Shown here in pieces: positions 28,674 through 36,083 of a DNA stretch of 36,083 nt (position 1 is its first letter; each line of letters starts with the position of its first letter). The stretch is from NCBI GenBank assembly GCA_016217695.1, contig JACRHE010000107.1:1-36083 (forward strand), read 5' to 3'. Under the pieces are notes generated by a model that made no database searches, was not told the origin of the DNA, and worked only from the letters and a program-made list of their open reading frames with translations. The DNA comes from Nitrospirota bacterium. Lineage in GTDB: Bacteria; Nitrospirota; Thermodesulfovibrionia; Thermodesulfovibrionales; UBA6898. Made by a program: the position numbers and the translations under genes.

Positions 28674-29789
28674 ATGCGGAGACTGTTTCTGGTTGCATTT
28701 TTGATAGGCCTGGCCGTTTTCTCAGGTCTTGGCTGCAGAAAGAAGTCCGATGTTGTGAAGATCGGAGTAGCAGGCCCTATGACCGGCGACCAGAGCAAGA
28801 TGGGCATGGACTTCAAAAACGGTGTGTCGCTCGCTGTTGAGGAATGGAATGCAAAGGGAGGCGTTCTCGGGAAAAAGATAGAGCTGATCATAGGTGACGA
28901 CCAGCATGATCCAAAGCAGGCGGTATCAGTAGCGAACAAGATAGTCAATGAAGGCGCCTCAGGCGTCATCGGTCATTTTAATTCCAGCTGCTCGATCCCG
29001 GCTTCCGACATCTATGACAGGGCCGGCATCCCGATGATCTCGCCGGGCTCGACCAACCCCCAGCTTACGGAAAAGGGCTATGCAGGCGTCTTCAGGGTCT
29101 GCGGCAGGGATGACCAGCAGGGCAGGATAGGCGCTGATTTTGTCACGGGACAACTCAAGATAAAAAAGACTGCTGTCATACATGACAAGACAACATACGG
29201 CCAGGGGCTTGCGGACGAATTCAGAAAAGCGCTCGGCAGCGCAGCAGAGGTGGTCTATTACGGCGGAATTGTCCAGGGAGACAAGGACTTCAAGAGCGTT
29301 CTGACCTCCATGAAACAAAAGAACCCTGAGCTCATCTTCTTCGGCGGCGTCTACCCCGAGATGGGGTTGCTTGTAAGACAGGCGCGCGAGCTAGGCCTGA
29401 ACGCGCCCTTCATGAGCGGCGACGGATCTATTGACCCTAAGTTCATCGAGATTGCAGGTCCGAAGGCGGCTGAAGGCACATATCTGACATTCAGCCCTGA
29501 CCCAAAGAATATCCCGACTGCAAAGGAGTTCATCGGCAGATACCAGGCCAAATACGGAGAACTCGGGCCCTACTCCATTTACGCCTATGATGCTGCCAAT
29601 ATCATGCTGACCGCTATAAAGGCGGCTAACTCCCCTGACAGCAAGACAGTGATAGACAGACTGCATGCTCTTGATTTCAGCGGTGCTATAGGAAAGATCA
29701 AATTCGACTCAAAGGGCGATGTCACGGCCGCTCCGTATGTCGTATGGATAACAAAAGACGGCAAGTTCATGGAACACTGGAAGCCATGA
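28674..29789 (+). CDS. Branched-chain amino acid-type ABC transporter substrate-binding lipoprotein
   Basis: Lipobox-type GLGC, VKIGVAGPMTGDQSKMGMDFKNGVSLAVEEWNAKGGVLGKKIELIIGDDQHDPKQAVSVANKIV. Confidence 0.92.
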   Translation: MRRLFLVAFLIGLAVFSGLGCRKKSDVVKIGVAGPMTGDQSKMGMDFKNGVSLAVEEWNAKGGVLGKKIELIIGDDQHDPKQAVSVANKIVNEGASGVIGHFNSSCSIPASDIYDRAGIPMISPGSTNPQLTEKGYAGVFRVCGRDDQQGRIGADFVTGQLKIKKTAVIHDKTTYGQGLADEFRKALGSAAEVVYYGGIVQGDKDFKSVLTSMKQKNPELIFFGGVYPEMGLLVRQARELGLNAPFMSGDGSIDPKFIEIAGPKAAEGTYLTFSPDPKNIPTAKEFIGRYQAKYGELGPYSIYAYDAANIMLTAIKAANSPDSKTVIDRLHALDFSGAIGKIKFDSKGDVTAAPYVVWITKDGKFMEHWKP

Positions 29790-29811
29790 GAACAATAGAG
29801 AGGAGATATCC

Positions 29812-30444
29812 ATGAATATCGGAATCATCGGCTCAGGGAATATGGGAAGCGGTCTCGGAAGCCTCTGGGCCAGAAAAGGGCATCATGTCATCTTCAGTTA
29901 TTCGCGCCATCCGGAGAAGCTTGCTGAACTTGCCGCTTCTGTCCCGAACGCAGAGGCCGCAACGCCTTCAGAGGCTGCAGGCCGCAGCGAAGTCATCCTG
30001 CTCTCCGTACGATGGCCGGAGGTGGAAGAGGCGATCAGGACTGCCGGTCCCATGGCCGGCAAGATCCTGATAGACTGCACCAACCCTCTGAAACCCGACC
30101 TCAGCGGATTAGCCATAGGCCATGAGACGTCGGCAGCAGAGGAGATCGCGAGGCTGGCGCCGGGTGTGAAGGTTGTTAAGGCTTTTAATACCGCGTTTGC
30201 AGAGATCTACCATGGAGGCACACGGCTCTTCGGTTCCAGGAGGCTGTCGATGTTTTACTGCGGCGATGATGAAACTGCAAAGAAAACGGTAACGAAACTC
30301 ATCATCGAGATCGGCCTCGACCCCGTAGATAGCGGCAGTCTCAAAAGTGCCCGATATCTGGAGCCCCTGGCAATGCTCATGATCCAGCTCGGATACGGCC
30401 AGGGCATGGGCACGAATATCGGCCTGAACCTGATCAGACGCTGA
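29812..30444 (+). CDS. NADPH-dependent F420 reductase-like NAD(P)-binding protein
   Basis: IGIIGSGNMGSGLGSLWARKGHHVIFSYSRHPEK; KAFNTAFAEI; family C-terminus. Confidence 0.8.
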   Translation: MNIGIIGSGNMGSGLGSLWARKGHHVIFSYSRHPEKLAELAASVPNAEAATPSEAAGRSEVILLSVRWPEVEEAIRTAGPMAGKILIDCTNPLKPDLSGLAIGHETSAAEEIARLAPGVKVVKAFNTAFAEIYHGGTRLFGSRRLSMFYCGDDETAKKTVTKLIIEIGLDPVDSGSLKSARYLEPLAMLMIQLGYGQGMGTNIGLNLIRR

Positions 30445-30475
30445 GAAAGACCGGCCAACAAAAAGGAGATAAATA

Positions 30476-30988
30476 ATGGATGTTTTCAGCGCAATCAAAG
30501 AGAGAAGAAGCGTCCGCACATTTCTTAAAAAAGAGATCCCTGAGCCGGTCATAGACAGGCTCATCGATTCCCTGATCTGGGCTCCGAGCGCAGGCAATCT
30601 CCAGTCAAGGAAATTCTATCTTGTCCGTGATAATGACCTAAAGAAAAGACTTGCCGAGGCCGCGCTTTCTCAGGGCTTTATCAAGGATGCCCCTGCTGTC
30701 TTTGTCTGCTGCGCTGACGCAGGCATCGGCCGGCATTACGGCCAGCGGGGGATCGAGCTATATTCTATACAGGATGTCTCGGTAAGCGTCATGTGCATGA
30801 TGCTCGCAGCCTGCGAACAGGGGCTGGGCACATGCTGGGTAGGCGCATTCAGGGAGGAAGAGGTCTCAAGGGTCATGAACATACCCGAGAACCTCAGGCC
30901 TGTTGCGATAATCCCGGTCGGCTATCCTGAAAAGACTCCGAAGCCCACTACAAGGGTCTCAAAAGATGAAGCCGTCATTTACAGATAA
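30476..30988 (+). CDS. Nitroreductase family protein
   Basis: VFSAIKERRSVRTFLKKEIPEPVIDRLIDSLIWAPSAGNLQSRKFYLVRD. Confidence 0.9.
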   Translation: MDVFSAIKERRSVRTFLKKEIPEPVIDRLIDSLIWAPSAGNLQSRKFYLVRDNDLKKRLAEAALSQGFIKDAPAVFVCCADAGIGRHYGQRGIELYSIQDVSVSVMCMMLAACEQGLGTCWVGAFREEEVSRVMNIPENLRPVAIIPVGYPEKTPKPTTRVSKDEAVIYR

Positions 30989-31008
30989 GCTGCTGTCTTG
31001 CGCCTCTT

Positions 31009-31557
31009 TTATCCTTTTTTGACAAACTTCAGGGCGGCTGAATTGATGCAGTAGCGGAGGCCGGTAGGCGGCGGTCCGTCGTCGAACACATGACCGAGGT
31101 GTGCGTCGCATCTGGCGCAGAGCACCTCGGTCCTTTTCATCGAATGGGAGATGTCCGTCTCTGTCCTGATATTATGTTTTGAGACAGGCTCCAGAAAGCT
31201 CGGCCAGCCGGTTCCTGAGTTAAACTTCGCTGAGGACATGAATAGGTCGGTGCTGCATCCAACGCACTGGTAGATGCCCTTGTCCTTATGATCGTAAAAT
31301 AAGCCGGTGCAGGACATCTCCGTCCCCTTTTTTCTCGTGATCTCATACTGCTCGGGGGTCAGAATCCTTTTCCATTCCTCGTCCGTCCTAACAACCTTAT
31401 CCACTTCTTCTACAACACCCCTGGCTGCGTTATATATCTTTACCTTCTCCACCTTTTTCCCTTTCTCCTTCATGCCTGTCACATTGCCGATAACAAGGAC
31501 AGCCAGCATAGTCGCCAGCAATATCAATGGCTTTTTCATATCGTTCCTGCCGCTCAT
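31009..31557 (-). CDS. msrB: Peptide-methionine (R)-S-oxide reductase with N-terminal signal/anchor
   Basis: [56 protein letters not shown]; hydrophobic N-terminus. Confidence 0.94.
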   Translation of the reverse strand: MSGRNDMKKPLILLATMLAVLVIGNVTGMKEKGKKVEKVKIYNAARGVVEEVDKVVRTDEEWKRILTPEQYEITRKKGTEMSCTGLFYDHKDKGIYQCVGCSTDLFMSSAKFNSGTGWPSFLEPVSKHNIRTETDISHSMKRTEVLCARCDAHLGHVFDDGPPPTGLRYCINSAALKFVKKG

Positions 31558-31613
31558 GTTTTATTATAACTCCGGTGAAGATGAGAACGCATAAAGATGA
31601 ATCAAACCATCGG

Positions 31614-32411
31614 TCAGGACAACGATTGGGAAATTCTTTCCACCGCGTTCATCAGTTCATCCATCTTCTTGGCGCTATGAACAAACTCATCGGAGACAAG
31701 CCCCCACCCGTTCGGGGTGAACTTCAGCCTGGCATGGAAAAGGTAGCTAGCACCCTTCTTGCGGGTGCCACGAAGGCTGAGAAACGGCGAGCACTCCAGC
31801 AAAGCCTCCTTCAGCGCTGCAGGAAAAGCAGCCAGGGAAGCGTCCTCAGTATAGAAATCGAACAAGGCCGGCAGCGGCGCTTCAATACCGGCCTCTACCT
31901 TTTGCAGGCCGTGCTCAGGATCGAGTCTATAGCCGTCGCCCACCACATGCACCTCCTTATCCACCGGCATTCGGACTGTCTCCAGGAAGACCAGGCTGAA
32001 ATCACGATCCCTTCTGGTGACTTGAGAAGTGGAGATGGAAGCAAACCGGCTCAGGTGGGCGAAAAAGCGGGTTCTCCCGGCACGCGTTTGCACATAAGCC
32101 AGCTCCACCCGCCAAGGGCCTTTTTCCCTCACCGTTTCCTCCCTGTAGGTGGTGAAGATGAGCGGGGTCAACCGCGTCACCGCTTCCTGCAGATGAGGGT
32201 CATCCAGCGGCAGAGGGGAGTATTCTCTTGCAAGCATGCTCTTTAGAATGCGTTTCGCCCGGCGGGGGGCAATGTAACCGGCCCAGATGAAAACCAGAAC
32301 AATGACGAGGACAAACGGGATGCCCACCAGAAGGGGCAGGTGGTCACTTACCCAGGGCAGAACCACTTTCATCAAGGGAAAGAGCTCGATTAATCGATCA
32401 AGCGGGGTCAT
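31614..32411 (-). CDS. Hypothetical single-pass membrane protein
   Basis: Long ORF with TM segment LPLLVGIPFVLVIVLVFIWAGYI, no recognised domain. Confidence 0.65.
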   Translation of the reverse strand: MTPLDRLIELFPLMKVVLPWVSDHLPLLVGIPFVLVIVLVFIWAGYIAPRRAKRILKSMLAREYSPLPLDDPHLQEAVTRLTPLIFTTYREETVREKGPWRVELAYVQTRAGRTRFFAHLSRFASISTSQVTRRDRDFSLVFLETVRMPVDKEVHVVGDGYRLDPEHGLQKVEAGIEAPLPALFDFYTEDASLAAFPAALKEALLECSPFLSLRGTRKKGASYLFHARLKFTPNGWGLVSDEFVHSAKKMDELMNAVERISQSLS

Positions 32412-32447
32412 GCTAAAGAACTCGGATTCATGGTGGTAAAGAATTTC

Positions 32448-34811
32448 TTAAACGTTTTCGACCATCTCCCAGACCCCGCATGGGCAGACACCCGCGCAGA
32501 ACCCGCAGCCTATGCATTTGTCTTCATCAACCACATACTCATAGGCTCCGCCTTCGTGGTCAACCCTGCTGATGGCGCCCCAGTAACAGGTAGCCTCGCA
32601 CATATGGCAGTCGCGGCAGGAGGCGCAGGAGAGGCATTTCTGGCCTTCCGCCTCAACAGTAAAGTCGCCTGTGCAGGCATCATAATATTCGCGTTTGATC
32701 CGTTCGTACGCAATGGCCTGTTTGATCTCAGGGAACCGCGGCGCATGCATCATCTGATAATGCACTGTCTCGGCAACGGTCCTGCCCTGGCCGATGGCAT
32801 GGGTCACTAGGCCAAGGCCTGTGGCGTCGCCCACTGCAAAGACCTTAACGTCAGAGGTCTGGTTGATGTTATTGACCGCGAGCCAGCCGCGCTCTGTATG
32901 GACGGAAGGCGGCAGAAAGTCAAGTACAGGCACATCTCCGACAGACATAACCACAACATCCGCCTCCATTGACGAGCCGTCTTTGAAGTAAAGCTTCTTT
33001 TCTTTCTGATCATAGCGCTCGGTAAATTTCGGCCAGACAATCTGTGTGCCCTTTGCAACAGCCGACTCCATCTCCTTGCCGAAGGCCGCAGGCTTCTGGA
33101 TATCGACCGCGATAACCGATTCCGCGCCGAAGTTGTATGCCTCTGAGGCGACGTCCATGCCGACATTACCGGCGCCTATTACCACTACCTTCCTGCCCTT
33201 CAGGTCATGGATCTTGCCGCTGTTTGTATCTTTCAGAAAGTCATAGGCCGTTGCCACATGCTCTGAGCCCGGAAACGGAATGAGACGTCCCTTCTGCGCC
33301 CCGACAGCTACGATCACGATCTCATGGCCATCGTATATCTCATCGAATTTATTTCTGTCTATCGCCGAATTCAGATGCAGATTGACCCCGAGCTCGCTGA
33401 ACCGCGAAAGCTCCTTTTCCAGAATCTGATGAGGAAGCCGCTCACGGGGTATGCAGTGTTCGATCTTTCCGCCGAGCTTGCCTGAGGCCTCGTAGAGGTC
33501 TACTGTATGTCCCTTGAGGGCAAGCTGCCATGCTGCGCTCAGTCCGCCCGGCCCTCCACCGATAACAGCAACCTTATGGCCCGTTGGCTTTTCCTTCTTA
33601 GGCGCAGGAAGGTCAAGGGCCATGCTGCCGAGTTTGTCGATGGCAAGGGGTTTATCTATCATGCCCCTTGTGCAGCTCGTCATGCAGAGATTCGGACAGA
33701 CCTGTCCGCAGACAGTGGCAGGAAGCGGGCTGTATCTGAGAACAAGCTCCAAAGCATCCTGTATCAGACCCTGCCTGATCAGAGTCGCGCGCTTATGAGA
33801 CGGTATAAGGGTCGGGCAGGCATAGGCGCAGGGAGGATTGTACTTCTCGTTTGCCCATAGCGGCTTGTTCCTTCTTTCCTTGCCTGTTGTTATATAGGGA
33901 AGGATCGTGAGGTCGTGGTCGAGGTATTCGGCAAAGATGCCTCCCTGGCCCACTCCCTTTTCCCATTGGTTTTTCCGGAACTCTGACGTAGACATCTTGA
34001 ACCATTTCCTGCTGCGCTTCTCCGCAGGGGTGTACGCCATAAGCTTTTTCCAGTCTTTGGGGGAGCTGGTAAGCTCATCATAGTGGGACATCCTGTCAAT
34101 CGCCTCAAGATAGGGCCTCATATTCTTCGTCAGCCATTCCCAGTCCTGATCAGTCAGCTCAAGGAGTTTCACATCTTTGTCGCTGTAGCCCTGGATAGGT
34201 CCGCGGAAATATATCTCGCCTCCGACCATGCCGACGCAGGGGCGATAGCCCAGGACATTTTCGGGGTTCCTCGAATTCACGCCGCAGATTACTGCTATGC
34301 CGCCTGCCTTGAACTCTGCAAAAGAATCGCCTACGTTCCTGAAGTACCACGACTGCGGGTGCTCGAAACGCGGGTTCCGCTTTGTCATGGTATCGCAGCG
34401 CGCGCCGCCGCTGCCCTGAACATACAGAATTCCCTGCGCCGCGGCATTAAAGGCTCCGTTTGTGACATCGCCGAGCACGGTAATCCTGGCGCCGCAGTTG
34501 ATCCATCCTATGTCGTCTGAGGAGCTGCCCTTTACGATGATCTCGGTCCCGTCCATGCCCATGCTGCCGAGACGCTGTCCGGCCGTTCCCTCAACAGTTA
34601 TCTTAACGGTCTCGCCCCTCGGCCAGATCCGTCCGCCGATGCCGTGCTGTCCGTCGGCTATAATGCGAATTTCTCTGGCTCCGTCCTTCACCGCCTCCTG
34701 TATATGCTCCTCGAGGATGCGGGACGGAACACGCTGCCCGTTGGCCGAGCCCTTTATAACAACAGGTTTAGTCGCTGGGGTTTGGGGATTGGCTTTCTTT
34801 TTAGCACGCAT
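32448..34811 (-). CDS. Fused glutamate synthase-type protein: GXGXG domain + GltD-like NAD(P)/FAD oxidoreductase + C-terminal 4Fe-4S ferredoxin domain
   Basis: N-terminal GltB3-like repeats (GGRIWPRGETVKITVEGTAGQRLGSMGMDGTEIIVKG), GltD Fe-S/FAD motifs (CAYACP...CGQVCPNLCMTSCTRG, VAVIGGGPGGLSAAWQLA), C-terminal CIGCGFCAGVCPCGVW. Confidence 0.9.
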   Translation of the reverse strand: MRAKKKANPQTPATKPVVIKGSANGQRVPSRILEEHIQEAVKDGAREIRIIADGQHGIGGRIWPRGETVKITVEGTAGQRLGSMGMDGTEIIVKGSSSDDIGWINCGARITVLGDVTNGAFNAAAQGILYVQGSGGARCDTMTKRNPRFEHPQSWYFRNVGDSFAEFKAGGIAVICGVNSRNPENVLGYRPCVGMVGGEIYFRGPIQGYSDKDVKLLELTDQDWEWLTKNMRPYLEAIDRMSHYDELTSSPKDWKKLMAYTPAEKRSRKWFKMSTSEFRKNQWEKGVGQGGIFAEYLDHDLTILPYITTGKERRNKPLWANEKYNPPCAYACPTLIPSHKRATLIRQGLIQDALELVLRYSPLPATVCGQVCPNLCMTSCTRGMIDKPLAIDKLGSMALDLPAPKKEKPTGHKVAVIGGGPGGLSAAWQLALKGHTVDLYEASGKLGGKIEHCIPRERLPHQILEKELSRFSELGVNLHLNSAIDRNKFDEIYDGHEIVIVAVGAQKGRLIPFPGSEHVATAYDFLKDTNSGKIHDLKGRKVVVIGAGNVGMDVASEAYNFGAESVIAVDIQKPAAFGKEMESAVAKGTQIVWPKFTERYDQKEKKLYFKDGSSMEADVVVMSVGDVPVLDFLPPSVHTERGWLAVNNINQTSDVKVFAVGDATGLGLVTHAIGQGRTVAETVHYQMMHAPRFPEIKQAIAYERIKREYYDACTGDFTVEAEGQKCLSCASCRDCHMCEATCYWGAISRVDHEGGAYEYVVDEDKCIGCGFCAGVCPCGVWEMVENV

Positions 34812-36083
34812 AGCTGATTCCCAGCCTCTCTGCTATGGCCTTATCCTCAACGCTCAGCCCGTCCGACATTCCGATCGGGAGTTCGGTTGATCTGCCCATC
34901 GGCGCAAAGATCTTCTTGAGCTCTGTGTCAGCGGCCTTAAAGACCTCGACAACGCGTTCGGCAACCCTGTCTGAGTCGAGCCTGCGGTAGAGCTTCGGGT
35001 CCTGGGTAGTTATTCCCCTCGGACACTTTCCTGTATTACAGAGATTGCAGCGGTTATATTCGTCGCCGAAACAATCCGAAGCGGTCTGCATGATATATTT
35101 GCCGATTGAGACCGCGGACGCGCCCAGCATGATAAGGGCTGCGGCATTGGCTGCTAAGTTGCCTTTTTTGCCGACACCGCCGGCCGCAATAAGCGGAAGC
35201 TCATTTTGTTTGCCCTGTTTTACCAGGTCAAGATAGCATTCCCTGAGGTTGGACGCAATTGGATGGCCCATCTTGTCCATCGAGACATTATATGCTGCCC
35301 CTGTCCCGCCGTCCTCACCGTCTATCGAAAGAGCTGCTGCATAGGGATTTCTGGCAAGGTTATTGAGAACCGCCTTGGCGGTCTTTGTGCCTGATATCTT
35401 CGGAAATACCGGGACCCTGAATCCCCAGGCCATAGACATGGACTGGATCATCTTGGCGACAGCCTCCTCGATCGAGTACTTGGTCTGGTGCGTAGGAGGA
35501 GAGGCAAGATCCACATACTGAGGGACCCCTCTTATCCCTGCGATCAGCTTGAGCACCTTCTGGGCCATGAGAAGGCCGCCGTCACCCGGCTTTGCCCCCT
35601 GGCCGTACTTGATCTCAATCGCAGCAGGGTCCTCGACCATATGAGGAAGCGCGCGGACGATCTCGTCCCACCCGAAATACCCTGATGCTATCTGTATGAT
35701 GAAATATTTGAGATACCTGGACCTCAGAAGCCTCGGAGGCATGCCTCCTTCTCCGGAGCACATGACAACAGGCATTCCCTCAACCTCATTGAGATAGGCG
35801 ATACCCATGGCAAGCCCTTCCCACATGGGAGGCGAAAGCGCGCCGATGGACATGCTGCCGATCATGATCGGATATATCTCGCGGACCGGAGGTATAAATA
35901 CATCTGCTTTTTTGTCTATGCCGAGCTTACCGCCCTCAACCTTAATGGGCATCTGTTCAGGCGCCATGACCCGGCCCAGCAATGTTCTGATCCGGAACTC
36001 GTGCCTCCCCGCATCAAGGGCAGGGTCCGTCAGCATCGAGATCCTGGTGAACTTCAGCTTGTCGAGAGTCGAGATGGAAGGAT
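34801..36083 (-). CDS. Glutamate synthase FMN-binding (GltB2-type) domain protein, 5' end beyond window
   Basis: PIMIGSMSIGALSPPMWEGLAMG, YGQGAKPGDGGLLMAQKV, GEDGGTGAAYNVSMDKMGHPIA; frame stays open to the right edge (SISTLDKLKFTRIS upstream of the listed Met). Confidence 0.92.
   Translation of the reverse strand, partial: PSISTLDKLKFTRISMLTDPALDAGRHEFRIRTLLGRVMAPEQMPIKVEGGKLGIDKKADVFIPPVREIYPIMIGSMSIGALSPPMWEGLAMGIAYLNEVEGMPVVMCSGEGGMPPRLLRSRYLKYFIIQIASGYFGWDEIVRALPHMVEDPAAIEIKYGQGAKPGDGGLLMAQKVLKLIAGIRGVPQYVDLASPPTHQTKYSIEEAVAKMIQSMSMAWGFRVPVFPKISGTKTAKAVLNNLARNPYAAALSIDGEDGGTGAAYNVSMDKMGHPIASNLRECYLDLVKQGKQNELPLIAAGGVGKKGNLAANAAALIMLGASAVSIGKYIMQTASDCFGDEYNRCNLCNTGKCPRGITTQDPKLYRRLDSDRVAERVVEVFKAADTELKKIFAPMGRSTELPIGMSDGLSVEDKAIAERLGISYAC

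Noticed and set aside
1-36083. CRISPR arrays, tRNA, rRNA, phage or toxin-antitoxin/defence genes
   Set aside because: No direct-repeat arrays, no recognisable cloverleaf or rRNA motifs, and no phage or defence signatures seen by reading; a tRNAscan/Infernal run would be needed to exclude fully.

Overview
The window is an ordinary bacterial chromosomal segment. Gene order and protein style suggest a Nitrospirota- or Deltaproteobacteria-like genome, but this taxonomic guess is weak. It holds about 40 coding regions. On the + strand: the 3' part of a sigma-54 response regulator, a lipoprotein, yebC, a DUF502 protein, glmU, glmS, a PcrA/UvrD helicase, gatC and panD. A - strand block follows: carbamate kinase, a small Cys-rich 'two-CW' protein, a PilZ protein, a cyclic-2,3-DPG-synthetase-like GTPase, MglA, MglB and porB/A/D/C. 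Then + strand: yicC, remA-like, gmk, rpoZ, coaBC, TPR protein, roadblock, aroQ, pepQ, efp, accB, accC and a second two-CW gene. Then pilT (-), thiE, a substrate-binding lipoprotein, an F420-reductase-like protein and a nitroreductase (+). Last, msrB, a membrane protein and a split glutamate synthase (-). The most interesting element is a complete promoter - GEMM-I riboswitch - terminator cassette at 11149-11329 (minus strand). It lies directly upstream of the PilZ and two-CW genes. The aptamer has A rather than G at the ligand-contacting position 20, the signature reported for 3',3'-cGAMP-responsive GEMM-I variants. A paralogue of the two-CW protein lies convergent with pilT. EF-P carries Arg at the modification-loop tip with no EarP gene in the window. 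No CRISPR, tRNA, rRNA or intact mobile element was seen.
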